64,000 nt of DNA from Phytopythium helicoides. Lineage: Eukaryota; Oomycota; Peronosporomycetes; Pythiales; Pythiaceae. Below, piece by piece: positions 1 through 10,428 of this stretch (position 1 is its first letter; the number at the start of each line of letters is the position of its first letter). Location of the stretch: the NCBI GenBank assembly GCA_024867545.1, contig JANFNE010000074.1, forward strand, positions 1-64,000, in the 5' to 3' direction. The notes under the pieces are model-generated. The model was not told the origin of the DNA. It ran no database searches and saw only the letters and a program-made list of their open reading frames with translations. The translations under genes were made by a program, and so were the position numbers.

Positions 1-63
1 GCATTTCCCGATAATCACAAACGCTCGCAATCCCAATAAACACAGAATGTCACCATTACATCA

Positions 64-1266
64 CTACATCTCGGACCCAGTGTCCGAGAAGGAATTAGAC
101 CGGAACACGCGAATATCTGTGCCGGTGGCGCCAGCGATCTGGTCGCGCGCAGCCTCTGCTGCACTGGAACGGATCGCAGAGGTGATACACATGGTGCAAA
201 ACGGCACTTTTCTGCGGATTAGCTGTCCGTCAGGAGTGATGAAGCTCATCTTCTTGACAATCTTGCATGAGAAGCATACGTCGTGGTAGCATAATCGGCA
301 GCGAGACTTCCCCAGGAAACCAGGCTTCTTTCCGCACGTGACGCATGCCACCTCCGACTTATTGAGACCACCGTCTCGCTTTGCACCATTCACACGACGC
401 TCGATCTGCTTCTTCTCGAGCATCCACGCCAACTTTTTCATGTGACCACAGTAAGAGTACTTGGTTGCCGAGAGGAATGCCTTGGCAGCCACAGGGACCT
501 GCAGAAAACGCGGGAGGTCACCACCAGCTTCCATTGTGCCAATCGACATGTTTTCGACCGAGTTAGGACCGACTTGCCGAAACATGCCGCACACCGCGAA
601 ACGACCGCGAATTCTGTTCGGCAGCGCGTGCGCTGTCGGGAATTCGACCGAATGCAATTGGTGGTAGCCGACGCGGTCGCCGTTCGAGATGGTCACAAAA
701 CCTGTGGCTTCCATATACACGTAATCCCGGTTCTTGACGATGTTGGTCGAGTTGAGCGGCACGTCCAGCTCCATCCACTTAATAATCAGCGACTCGAACG
801 GCTTCTCGAGAGAAGGCTCAATGAGTCTCGCCATCACTGCTGCACCTTGAATGTCGTCGACGTATGAAGCCTTGACGCGCATGACGTCGAGAGTCGGGTT
901 GACGAGCCCGAACATGACGTCTTCCAGCGTCCCCGTGATGGTGCCGAAGCTGATGACGACCGGCAGCTCGGAGGCTGTTAGCCTGTCATCCTTGCTCAAC
1001 TCACTCTCACTGCCGAATGTCGTCTTGCGAGCCATCCGGTCGATCTCGGACTGTGTACGCTCGCTGTAGACGCGCATGTCCTCTTTTCCCGAATGGTACT
1101 TCCATCTGCGTTCGTCGAGTTTGCCACCGTCCTGGAACAGCAGCTCCTCATACTTGATGATGTGCTCTTCGATGAATGCCTGCGAGAGCTCATGGAGTTG
1201 TGCGATCTCGCTCTCGGACAGCACGAGCTCCTGGAACGGGTTGGCGGTGAATCGCTCGCGTCCCAT
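64..1266 (-). CDS. START-like/FYVE zinc-finger protein, copy 1
   Basis: A protein of about 400 residues. The N-terminal two thirds resemble the START-like lipid-binding region found in oomycete FYVE proteins. The C-terminal part has a FYVE-type finger with eight cysteines at about 308, 311, 323, 326, 331, 334, 357 and 360, including the run RCRLCYHDVCFSC. FYVE domains usually bind PI3P on endosomes, so a lipid-transfer or endosomal-adaptor role is inferred. I start at the ATG at 1264-1266 (MGRERF) because this is the methionine shared with copy 2. An upstream in-frame ATG at 1308 would add a lysine run encoded by a poly-T tract and has no counterpart in the paralogues. The gene diverges from P450a. 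Copy 2 at 10.4 kb is nearly identical and inverted. Confidence 0.85.
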   Translation of the reverse strand: MGRERFTANPFQELVLSESEIAQLHELSQAFIEEHIIKYEELLFQDGGKLDERRWKYHSGKEDMRVYSERTQSEIDRMARKTTFGSESELSKDDRLTASELPVVISFGTITGTLEDVMFGLVNPTLDVMRVKASYVDDIQGAAVMARLIEPSLEKPFESLIIKWMELDVPLNSTNIVKNRDYVYMEATGFVTISNGDRVGYHQLHSVEFPTAHALPNRIRGRFAVCGMFRQVGPNSVENMSIGTMEAGGDLPRFLQVPVAAKAFLSATKYSYCGHMKKLAWMLEKKQIERRVNGAKRDGGLNKSEVACVTCGKKPGFLGKSRCRLCYHDVCFSCKIVKKMSFITPDGQLIRRKVPFCTMCITSAIRSSAAEAARDQIAGATGTDIRVFRSNSFSDTGSEM

Positions 1267-1322
1267 GCGGTCGAATGCGGCAGGAGTTTTTTTTTTTTTT
1301 CTTCGCAAGGCGTGAAGGGGGT

Positions 1323-1345
1323 GGAATTCCCAAAATGACGACTCG
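1323..1345 (-). promoter_or_regulatory. Candidate oomycete Inr/FPR core promoter of FYVE1
   Basis: On the minus strand the sequence reads GTCGTCATTTTGGGAATTCC, a TCATTTT initiator followed by an AATTCC box. The same block lies upstream of FYVE2. It is about 60-75 nt upstream of the chosen ATG, a normal short 5' UTR. Confidence 0.45.
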
Positions 1346-1429
1346 ATTCGTGTGTGTCCGAGCGAGAGAAGGAGCAGCGCAACTGGAGTCTGCGTGACGA
1401 CCCCGTTTGCTGGTGTATGGAGTGCAATT

Positions 1430-2590
1430 TGAGCATGTCAGACTCGGCAGTCATGGCGTCACAGGCGACAAGACGAAGGCAAGCGGGAAGCCTAGCCAGA
1501 ACTGTGCTGCAGGCCCAGCCCCCTCCACTTGCTGAAGTTGCACTCAGGAGATTGCAGAGACCGTCACGTCCGACGCGAGATGGAGATGCGCGTCGACCCC
1601 GCAGAGATCAGGTCCTCTACAATCCGGTATTGGATTACATAGTATATTGTAGATTATACTTGGATTCTGTCAAAAGCCTTCTTTAATGAATAGAATTGGA
1701 AGATAGAGAATATATCAATTCAGCCGGGTGATAGCGCTGACGCATGTTGACTCGTGGTGGAGTGGTCCTCTGCGCGCAAAACCGGAACGAGCGGCTTTTT
1801 TCCCCGACTGCCTGACCGCCACAGCCAGAAAGCGGCAAAGGATTCCTTGGCCCTGCCTAAGGCTTGCTGTGTTTGCTCGTCAAACACATCAAACTTTGCA
1901 GGTGAATGAGATGGCTTGGATCAATCAAGTTTGGACTGTGCAGCGCACCATCTTCGTGGGGTGGAGTTGGGATTATGTTTGGGTTAAATTGAAGCCGGCA
2001 CAACACAGCTGTGATCGTAGTCCTCTACAGCACGACACCAATCTTCCGTCTGCGATGGCGTGCGGGCCGACCCCAGCGATGCAGAATGCACCGCGGCATC
2101 CAACTCCAATTTTTTTCGTGAGCTATCTTGCGCACTTTGCCACCTTAGAGTTGCATCCGGCTCAATTCCCCTGTCAGGGCTCACGCGCGACTGACTGTAC
2201 TTGCGATCAATGTGGAAAGCCATGAGCAAATCCTGCAGTTCGTTGCGGGGAACGAAGGTGAGACCAAGACCGTCATGGTCTCTCAATCGTGGGTAAATGC
2301 TGTCATCAGCTAACAAGGGAGACTTCGGCGAGCTTCTTGCAAATCTTGGAGTCGATGAACCATTTGGGCTCCTGTTGTGTCGACGTCGGTGTCCGCGAGG
2401 GCTGCAATCAACGAAAACGTGTACACACCTGGTGCACGAGCGGGGCGCCGTAATCCCTGACCTTGTACGGTATTTTTTCCGTTTGACCACCACCTCACTC
2501 CGTCAGTGCAGGTACGTGTCATTGCGCCTCAAGTGGACCTCGCACCCTCGGAAGTTGGTGGTCACTTGTCTTCGAGCCTCGAGTCTCTCA
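1430..2590. other. Spacer between FYVE1 and P450a, possible decayed ORF
   Basis: About 1.1 kb with no convincing gene. An AT-rich patch lies at 1610-1700. On the minus strand between about 2480 and 2000, two overlapping frames give coherent-looking peptide (DTTGAQMVHRLQDL in one, then ELQDLLMAFHIDRKYSQ in another), which could be a decayed gene or transposon remnant. I cannot name a family. Confidence 0.3.
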
Positions 2591-2591
2591 T

Positions 2592-2610
2592 TGCTTCACT
2601 CGCAATTGCA
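2592..2610 (+). promoter_or_regulatory. Weak candidate Inr/FPR for P450a
   Basis: TTCACTCGCAATTGCA resembles the block CCTCACTTGCCAATTTG seen before the sugar-symporter genes. It directly abuts the ATG, giving an extremely short leader, so this is tentative. Confidence 0.25.
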
Positions 2611-4164
2611 ATGCTCACGTTCCTCCAGCCACTCGCGGATGCGTCGTCACCGCTGGGCCTCGCGGCGGGTGTGGCGGTCGCGGCGCTCGTGGCTGCCGTG
2701 GTGCTCTCGAGCTCCAAGCGACGACTGCCAGGCAAACAGCTCAAGCAGCCCAAGACGACGCTGCCTGTGATCGGCAACACGATTGACTTTGTCAAGAACA
2801 ACGACGTTTTCCACGACTGGATCTCAGGACTCGTGCAGGAGTTCCACGGCGAGCCGTTTGTGCTCAAGGCCACCGGACGACCCGACATGGTCATCATCTC
2901 GACCCCAGAGGCGTTTGAAGACGTCAGCAAGACGCAATACGACATCTTTGGCAAGGGCGACCACCAGTTCGAGCTCTTCTACGACCTGCTTGGCACGGCG
3001 CTCACCATTGTCGACGGCGAGCGATGGAGATACCAACGCAAGATCTTTGCCAATCTCTTCAGCGCGAGACAACTGCGCGAGGTCATGCAGCCCATCATCC
3101 GCAAGCACGCGCGCACGCTGTTCTCGATCTATAGCAAGTCAGCGGACAGCGGGACGGCGATCGACATGTTCCGTTTGTTCAATCGTTTTACGATGGAGAG
3201 TTTTTCGGAGATTGGTTTCGGTATTGAGATGGGAAGTTTGGGGAAGGAGGAGGCTCATCCGTTCGAGACGGCGTTCGACGTGGCGCAGGAGCTGTGCACA
3301 CGCCGCTTTTCACTTCCTATGTGGTACTGGAAGTTTGAGCGATTGTTTGGTCTTGGACCTGAAGGCGAGCTCAAGCGTGCGATCAAGGTCATCGTGAACA
3401 CGGCGCTGGGTTTCATCAACGAGTCGATCCGAAAGCGCGAGACTGGCGAGATCGGCGACTCCAAGAACATCGTGTCGCTCGTCCTGGACTCTGCAGATGC
3501 CTCGGAGGTCGTCAACCCAGAGCTGCTGCGCTCCATCGTGATCGCCTCGTTGGCGGCTGGTCGTGATACCACATCGCAGACGCTCAGTTGGTTTGTGCAC
3601 GTGCTCACACAGCACCCCGACGTCGAGAAGAAGATCCGGGAGGAGGTGTTGACCAAGATTCCTGCGCTTGCCACACAGGAAGGATATTTACCGACCATGG
3701 AGGACGTGGCGGACCTGACATACCTCGAAGCGTGTATCAAGGAGGTCATGCGCTTCTACCCGGCGGTGTCGTTCAACCTGCGTCACGCGACGCAAGACAC
3801 TTACTTGTCCGATGGCACTTTCATTCCCGCTGGGACGGATTTGGGTATCCCGTACTACGCAATGGGTCGGCGAGCGGAGATCTGGGGAGACGACTGCGCC
3901 GAGTTCAAGCCTGAGCGCTTCCTCGACCCGGAGACCGGCAAGCTGATTCATCTATCGCCATTCAAGTTCAACTTCTTCCACGCTGGTCCTCGCAGCTGTC
4001 TCGGCATGAACTTGGCATTGATGGAGATGAAGATGTTGCTGTCGTCGCTGCTTTCGCGCTTCCACGTGGAGCCGGTGCCTGGACAGACCGTGACGTATGC
4101 GCGCTCCATCACGCTCCCGATGCGCAATCCTTTCATGGTGAACATTGAGCGTATCTCTGCGTAG
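2611..4164 (+). CDS. Cytochrome P450 (CYP86-like), P450a
   Basis: The only P450 in the window with a complete uninterrupted frame (about 517 residues). Residues 14-33 form an N-terminal membrane anchor. The I-helix motif AAGRDTT, the K-helix EVMR, PERF and the haem loop FHAGPRSCLG (haem cysteine about 463) are all present, so the enzyme should be catalytically competent. The family resembles eukaryotic fatty-acid omega-hydroxylases (CYP86/CYP704; oomycete CYP5014/5015-type clans); the substrate is not known. I chose the ATG at 2611 because the paralogues begin MLAFLQP at the same point; the frame is open 35 codons further upstream without conservation. A central block of about 300 bp is almost identical to P450b, suggesting gene conversion. 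Confidence 0.93.
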   Translation: MLTFLQPLADASSPLGLAAGVAVAALVAAVVLSSSKRRLPGKQLKQPKTTLPVIGNTIDFVKNNDVFHDWISGLVQEFHGEPFVLKATGRPDMVIISTPEAFEDVSKTQYDIFGKGDHQFELFYDLLGTALTIVDGERWRYQRKIFANLFSARQLREVMQPIIRKHARTLFSIYSKSADSGTAIDMFRLFNRFTMESFSEIGFGIEMGSLGKEEAHPFETAFDVAQELCTRRFSLPMWYWKFERLFGLGPEGELKRAIKVIVNTALGFINESIRKRETGEIGDSKNIVSLVLDSADASEVVNPELLRSIVIASLAAGRDTTSQTLSWFVHVLTQHPDVEKKIREEVLTKIPALATQEGYLPTMEDVADLTYLEACIKEVMRFYPAVSFNLRHATQDTYLSDGTFIPAGTDLGIPYYAMGRRAEIWGDDCAEFKPERFLDPETGKLIHLSPFKFNFFHAGPRSCLGMNLALMEMKMLLSSLLSRFHVEPVPGQTVTYARSITLPMRNPFMVNIERISA

Positions 4165-4364
4165 GCAAAACTTGTGAAAGCGTGCATGAGGCAAGCATCC
4201 GTAGGTGGTATGGGGATAAGTTGTAAGTTGGTGGATTGTTGCTCTTGACGGCAAGGTATCGTCAAGCCTCGGTGTTTTCGCACAAGTGAGAGTAAGGATT
4301 CAAATACGTGTACGAGGTATGAACGAGGTAATAAAATGAAGTATGAACGCAATTCTCTCTCAGG

Positions 4365-5934
4365 CTACTGCTGCACGCGCTCGAGCCTCACCATGAACGG
4401 ATCGCGCATCGTGAGTGTAATGGAGCGCAGATACGTCACCGTTTGCCCTGGAACAGGCACAACATGGAAGCGCGAGAGCAACGAGGCAACCAACATCTTC
4501 ATCTCCATTAGGGCCAGGTTGCGGCCAGGGCAACTTCGAGGTCCAGCGTGGAAGAAGTTGAAGCGGAATGGAGATAGTTGCAGAAGTTTTCCCGACGCTG
4601 GGTCAATGAATCGCTCAGGCTTGAACTCGTCGCAGTCGTCTCCCCAGATCTCCGCTCGACGTCCCATTGCGTAGTACGGGATGCCGACGTCTGTTCCAGC
4701 AGGTATGAAAGTACCATCTGACAAATAGGTGTCTTCGGTGGAATGGCGAAGATTGAAAGCAACTGGAGGATAGAATCGCATAACCTCTTTGATGCAGGCC
4801 TCCAGGTAGGTCAAGTCTGCCACATCTTCCATCGTTGGGATGTAGCCTTCTTCAGTCCCAAGCTTTGGGATCTTGTCGAGTACCTCCTCACGTATCTTCT
4901 TTTCGGCATCCGGGTGCTGAGTAATGACGTGGACAAACCAGCTGAGCGTCTCCGAGGTCGTGTCGCGACCTGCTGCGAGTGAAGCGATCACAATCGAGCG
5001 AAGCAGCTCTGGGTTGACAACTTCAGACGCGTCCACCGAGTCGAGGACCAGCGACACGATGTTCTTGGAGTCTCGAGTTTCACCTCGACGACGCTTTTCA
5101 ATCGATTCATTGATGAAACTCAGCGCAGTCTTCGAGATCACTTCATTGGCGCGTCTTAGCCGACCTTCCGAACCGATGCCGAAAAATCGCTCAAACTTCC
5201 AGTACCACATTGGCATCACAAACCGCCTAGCAGAGAGCTCTTGTGCTTCGTCGAACGCCGTCTCGAACGGATGAGCCTCCTCCTTCCCCAAACTTCCCAT
5301 CTCAATACCGAAACCAATCTCCGAAAAACTCTCCATCGTAAAACGATTGAACAAACGGAACATGTCGATCGCCGTCCCGCTGTCCGCCGACTTGCTGTAG
5401 ATCGAGAACAGTGTGCGCGCGTGCTTGCGGATGATGGGCTGCATGACCTCGCGCAGTTGTCTGGCGCTGAAGAGATTGGCAAAGATCTTGCGTTGGTATC
5501 TCCATCGCTCGCCGTCGACAATAGTGAGCGCCGTGCCGAGTAAATCATGCAGAAACTCATATTGGAATGGACCCTTGCCGAAGTTGTCGTATTGCGTCTT
5601 GCTGACGTCTTCAAATGCCTCTGGGGTCGAGATGATGACCATGTTGGGGCGAGCTGGCAACTTGAGCACAAATGGGGATCCATCGAACTCCTGCACTAGG
5701 CTCGACAGCCAGTCATGAAAGTTATCGTTGTTGCGGAGGAAAGTCAATCGAGTTGCCAATCACAGGTAGTGCCGATGTTAGCCGTCGGAGCGGCTTGCCG
5801 GGACTTTGCGACTTGGTGGTCTGCGATACCACAATTACACCCGCGAGCACCGCGAGCAGCAGTCCTGACATGAGCGTAGTCGACGTCGTCGAGTCTGACA
5901 TAGCATCAAGCGATGGCTGCAAGAACGCGAGCAT
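4365..5934 (-). pseudogene. Cytochrome P450, P450b, with one +1 frame break
   Basis: A P450 paralogue convergent with P450a. The first part (MLAFLQPSLDAMSD... to PVIGNSIDF) and the rest (LRNNDNFHDW... to the stop) lie in frames one base apart, with the break near 5735-5740 where one extra base interrupts the site aligned with DFVKNND of P450a. Removing one base gives 522 residues, the normal family length. I-helix AAGRDTT, EVMR, PERF and the haem loop FHAGPRSCPG are intact. It may be a sequencing indel in a working gene or a very young pseudogene; an in-frame ATG at 5759 would yield a 464-residue form without the membrane anchor. Confidence 0.8.
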
Positions 5935-6563
5935 GGGTGGGTTCCGGAGTGCAGACGCTGGCAAGGAGCGCAATGGCAAGCCAGTCCAGTCCGCTCGAGG
6001 CGCACCCACGGCCAGACATTGTGGACCTCGACGTATTGTAAGCAACGCGATGCTCCGAAGTGGAGCTCGTCGCTCTCAGAGGTCCATGGTGCAGCACTTC
6101 ATGATCGCCCGCGAGGATGTGAGCTCTGGACCTCGCCAAATCGCCAAAAGATCGACCTGATTGTCGTCCAGCTGTTTCGCTTCAAGCCACGCACGTTCGG
6201 AGACAGTGGCCACCACTTCCCTCAGGAATGGGTACATCGCCTACCTCAGCACAGATTTGTGTTCGTAACTGCCGATTACTTGCGAAATGTAAGGAGCCAT
6301 TTTTTGTGCCGTCATATATTTGTGCTAACTCAATCTGAGCTGAGCAGGAGTGGCACGGGGAGGTCTCAGCTGGACCGCGCATCACATGGCGCTCTTCCCG
6401 CGCCCGCTCGCGGCCTCCGCAATGCGCCACGCACGTGCACATGGCGCACGTTGAGCTTCAAAGTCCTTTCTGACATCCGGCAGGTCCAGACTCGCGCGGG
6501 TCCGCGGTCTCCACACGTCGAGTTGGACCCTCGGGAGCACATCAACCGCTTGCGTCTCCACCA
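5935..6563. other. Divergent spacer between P450b and P450c
   Basis: About 630 bp separating the two divergent P450 start codons. I see no conserved ORF and no clear Inr/FPR match; it probably carries both promoters. Confidence 0.4.
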
Positions 6564-8127
6564 ATGCTCGCGTTCCTGCAGCCACTGCGGGAGGCGCTCA
6601 ACGCCTCGCCAGAGTCGCTGCGAGTGGCGTCAGGCGTGCTTCTGGCTGCGTTGGTTGGAGCGGTCGTGCTCTCTGCAGCGACTAGGAAGCCGTCGCCTGG
6701 CAAGCGACTCAAGCAGCCCAAGTCGACGCTGCCGCTGCTGGGCAATGCCCTCGACATGGTGCGCAACAACGACGTCATCCACGACTGGTTCTGGAGCCTC
6801 GTCAAGGAGTTCGACGGCGAGCCATTTGTGCTCAAGCTGCCTTCCCGCCCCGACTTGGTCATCATCTCGACGCCCGAAGCATTTGAGGACGTGACCAAGA
6901 CCCAGTACGACAACTTTGGCAAGGGGCCGTTCCAGTACGAGTTCTTCCATGACCTCATGGGCACCGCGCTCACACTCGTCGATGGAGAGCGGTGGAGATA
7001 CCAGCGCAAGATCTTTGCAAATGTGCTGAGCGCGCAGCAGCTCCGCGAGGTCATGCAGCCCATTCTCATCAAATACACTGAGACCCTCGCCTCCATCTTC
7101 GTCAATGCTGCCGATAACCACGAGCCTTTCGATATGTTTCGCATCCTCAATCGGTTCACGATGGAGAGCTTTGCTGAGATCGCTTTCGGTATCCAGATGG
7201 GTAGCCTCGCGTCAGGAAAGCCGCACCCGCTGGAGACCTCCTTCAATCTCGCGCAGGAGCTGTCGGCTCGGCGCTTTGTGCTGCCTGTGTGGTACTGGAA
7301 GCTCGAGCGTTGGCTGTGCGTCGGCCCTGAGCGCCAGCTGAAGGAGGCCATCGACGTGGTCCGCGGTACCTGCCATGGACTTCATCAAGCAGTCCATCGA
7401 CAAGCGCAGTCGCGGCGAGATCGGCGATGCCAAGAACATTGTGTCGCTCGTGCTCGACTCTCTGGACGCATCTGAGGCGGTCGACGTCGAGATGCTGCGC
7501 TCAATTGTAATCGTGGCGCTGGCTGCTGGACGCGACACTACATCGCAGACAATGAGCTGGTTCGTGCATCTCGTGGCGCAAAACCCGCGCGTGGAGAAGA
7601 AGATCCGCGAGGAGGTTCGCGCGAAGATCCCGACGCTCGCCAAGGACGACACGTATGTGCCGACAATGGAGGACGTGCAGGATTTGATCTACGTCGAGGC
7701 GTGTCTCAAGGAAGTGCTGCGGTTGTACCCTCCGGTGGCCTTCAATATGCGTCACTCGTCGGAAGACACGTATTTATCAGATGGAACGTTCATCCCCGCG
7801 GGCACTGACGTTGGCATCCCGCACTACTCGATGGGTCGTCGATCGGCCATCTGGGGAGAGGACTGCGACGAGTTCAAACCCGAGCGGTTCATTGACGCCG
7901 AGACCGGCAAGCTCCTGTACATGTCCCCGTACAAATTCAACTTTTTCCACGCTGGGCCGCGCATCTGCCTCGGCATCAACCTGGCCATGATGGAGATGAA
8001 GATGGTCATCGCGTCGCTGTACTCGCGCTACCACGTTGTGGCGGTCCCCGGGCAGACCATCACGTATGCTCGATCCACGACACTTTCTATGCGAGACCCG
8101 TTTATGGTCCATCTTGATCGCGTGTAG
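6564..8127 (+). pseudogene. Cytochrome P450, P450c, with one +1 frame break
   Basis: A P450 starting MLAFLQPLREALNAS, with an N-terminal hydrophobic anchor. The frame changes near 7371: upstream ends ...AIDVVRGT, downstream continues as AMDFIKQSIDKRSRGE, aligned with the continuous AIKVIVNTALGFINES of P450a. One surplus base explains it; after correction the protein is 520 residues. I-helix AAGRDTT, EVLR, PERF and the haem loop FHAGPRICLG are intact. This is the most diverged of the four longer paralogues. Either an assembly error or a recent inactivation; no other lesion is visible. Confidence 0.82.
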
Positions 8128-8595
8128 TAGCCCTCGGTTTTCAGAAAAGACTTGCGTTAGCTCTGGCAAGTAAGGTATTCGACAGCGGGAGATATGTACA
8201 CGCACTGGAGGCGCAGTAGCTATTAACCCTTCGCCGCGATCGCGATCTTTGTGCTTGTACTTCTTGAACACAGTTTCTCGTTTTCTGCGTGCAGTTGAGC
8301 ACTCAAATCGCTATCAAGGATTTATTGGCAGGCATATAGCTATAAAGGATTTATTGGCAGTCCACTTGTGTCTTCAGTCGGCTGCAGAATCGTTGCGATG
8401 CCCACGATATCTTCGCACTGCTCTGTGGTCAATGCCAAAATGTCGTGCAACTAAGAAATTGAGCTTGACCTGACCGCATCGCGGCACGAAAGTGATGCAA
8501 CTTTTGTTGGAATTTCCCTCGGCAGTGAAATCCCACCATGGGAGTGGATTTCACGGCGCTCTTTTGCTCCCTGAGGCGTTCATTAAAGACCTCAG
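8128..8595. other. Spacer downstream of P450c with a 29-bp tandem duplication
   Basis: No gene seen. At 8311-8360 a 29-bp unit containing AAGGATTTATTGGCAG is repeated directly (copies of the core begin at 8316 and 8345). Confidence 0.5.
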
Positions 8596-9433
8596 AATGC
8601 GCGATCCATTCATGGTTAGGCTTGAGCGCGTGTAGCAGTAGCCTGAGAGAGAATTGCGTTCACGCTTCATTTTATTACCTCGTTCATACCTCAACACGTA
8701 TTTGAATCCTTACTCCCACCTGCGTGAAAACTCCAAGGCATGACAATACCTTGCTGTCGAGAGCAACAATCCTCAACTTACGACTTATACCCATACAACC
8801 TACGGATGCTTGCCTCATGCACACTTTGACAAGTCTGTCTACGCAGAAATACGCTCAATGTTCACCATGAAAGGGTTGCGCATCGGGAGCGTGATGGAGC
8901 GCGCATACGTCACGGTCTGTCCAGGCACCGGCTCCACGTGGAAGCGCGAAAGCAGCGACGACAGCAGCATCTTCATCTCCATCAATGCCAAGTTCATGCC
9001 GAGACAGCTGCGAGGACCAGCGTGGAAGAAGTTGAACTTGAAAGGCGATAGATGGATCAACTTGCCGGTCTCCGGATCGAGGAAGCGCTCAGGCTTGAAC
9101 TCGGTGCAGTCGTCTCCCCAGATCTCCGCTCGCCGACCCATTGCGTAGTACGGGATACCCAAATCCGTTCCGGCGGGAATGAAAGTGCCATCGGACAAGT
9201 AAGTGTCTTGCGTCGCGTGACGCAGGTTGAACGACACCGCCGGGTAGAAGCGCATGACCTCCTTGATGCACGCTTCGAGGTACGTCAGGTCCGCCACGTC
9301 CTCCATGGTCGGTAGATATCCTTCCTGAGTAGCAAGCGCAGGGATCTTGGTCAATATCTCCTCCCGGATCTTCTTCTCGACGTCCGGGTGCTGCGTGAGC
9401 ACGTGCACAAACCAACTGAGCATCTGCGACGTG
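8596..9433. repeat. Inverted copy of the P450a-P450b junction
   Basis: This block matches the reverse complement of about 3578-4413 with few differences: the last codons of a P450b-like gene on the plus strand, the complete intergenic spacer, and the 3' half of a P450a-like gene on the minus strand. Similarity stops abruptly at both ends. Confidence 0.8.
8839..9433 (-). pseudogene. Truncated cytochrome P450, P450d (C-terminal half only)
   Basis: About 198 codons corresponding to the end of the I-helix (TTSQMLSWFVH) through the haem loop FHAGPRSCLG to the stop, almost identical to P450a. Sequence upstream of TTSQ is unrelated to P450, so the membrane anchor, substrate-recognition regions and the acid/threonine part of the I-helix are lost. 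It cannot be a working P450. It sits in the inverted block and faces away from FYVE2. Confidence 0.88.
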
Positions 9434-9679
9434 GTGCACCTTACATGCTCGAAGTCTTCCTATTCTGCCGCTCGCAGTTGTTCTCTGCGTATCAATCAGC
9501 CCCAACCAAGTACTGGCCATGATTGATAAAGATGGCGATGGTCACTGGACTAACGCTGCTGCAATCACGCGCCAACGTTGTCACAACGCGCTACTCTGTA
9601 TTGATGCAGACACGTTCATGGTTCCCGTCGAGCGAGTACTACAACATGACGGCCCAGGAAAGTAAAAAAAAAAAGAGTG

Positions 9680-9698
9680 GATCCTGCAATGCAGGATC
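9680..9698. repeat. Short perfect hairpin
   Basis: GATCCTGCA, a single A, then TGCAGGATC: a 9-bp perfect stem with a one-base centre, lying 75 bp before the longer hairpin. Confidence 0.7.
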
Positions 9699-9772
9699 AA
9701 CGATGCATCGCTTGAGCCGGGCCACACCGTGCCAATGCAGAGAGCGGGTACTGTAGTGGGTGTCCAGTGACT

Positions 9773-9829
9773 GCTGTATTCTCCGTCCTCTGCGACTGGA
9801 GTCCAGTTGCAGAGGACGGAGAATACAGC
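9773..9829. repeat. Long near-perfect hairpin
   Basis: The left arm CTGTATTCTCCGTCCTCTGC (9774-9793) is perfectly complemented by GCAGAGGACGGAGAATACAG (9809-9828). The inner part continues as ACTGGA/TCCAGT around one central base, with a single G/T wobble between, and an extra G-C pair closes the outside. The whole 57-nt element can fold into one uninterrupted hairpin. Confidence 0.85.
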
Positions 9830-10363
9830 TGTGTAGTGTCGCCATGGAAGTGCAATTCCCAACGCGGTGCCCGGTTCGACTATAGTGTTCTGAGTAGTCC
9901 AATCCCCTCGATTCAACCACGTCAAGCACATACAGAACGCACTTGCCCCTCTTGGGAAGAGAGCAGTCAGCAGCAAAATAGGCAAACGAGCCGTATCCAC
10001 ATACCTCTAAACAAATAACTTATCTAAATCACATAGTTGAATTAATTATAAGAGGCTTATCATAATGATATCAGTTTGACTGAAAATATTGTCTACAAAG
10101 ATAAATCCTCTAATATACAATATTTATTCTGAAGGGATTTCATCGTCGCGCACCTCCATTGCAAATCACCTTGAGTGCAACTCGGAGCGTCACTGTCCAT
10201 TATTGATCATTGAAAGGTCCAGAGCCTGCAGCAATGCTTCTGGTTGTGGCTCGCCACATTTCCCGGTCGACCTCGCGTTGTCGCCTATCTGACGTGGTGC
10301 AAGTAGCCGTCCCGTAGGGCAGTTTGCGGTGTTCCTTCTCTCGCTCGGACACACACGAATCGA

Positions 10364-10385
10364 GTCGTCATTTTGGGAATTCCAC
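10364..10385 (+). promoter_or_regulatory. Candidate Inr/FPR core promoter of FYVE2
   Basis: GTCGTCATTTTGGGAATTCC, identical to the block upstream of FYVE1, about 60 nt before the ATG at 10429. Confidence 0.45.
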
Positions 10386-10428
10386 CCCCTCCACGCCTTG
10401 CAAAACATCTCCTACCGCATTCAACCGC

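Larger units (their letters stand above)
1..1400. repeat. Outer arm (left) of a large inverted duplication
   Basis: Reading the minus strand, the FYVE1 gene, its 3' flank to the window edge and about 130 bp of its 5' flank match 10300-11695 on the plus strand with only scattered differences. The match reaches base 1, so the true duplicated block may extend beyond the window. A poly-T tract at about 1287-1300 is specific to this arm. Confidence 0.8.
9434..10300. other. Spacer between P450d and FYVE2 with two hairpins
   Basis: No gene is supported. It contains a poly-A run at about 9664-9674, two perfect hairpins (listed separately), a TACTGTAGTG motif at 9749 and an AT-rich stretch at 10010-10150. 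Confidence 0.5.

Noticed and set aside
1354..1686. 110-codon plus-strand ORF after FYVE1
   Set aside because: It begins in the FYVE promoter block on the opposite strand and has no protein-like features.
5302..5543. Many antisense ORFs inside P450, FYVE, GH3 and symporter genes
   Set aside because: Shadows of codon bias in GC-rich genes, duplicated only because the sense genes are duplicated.
9581..10018. ORFs on both strands around the hairpin
   Set aside because: Their similar peptides result from the palindrome itself.
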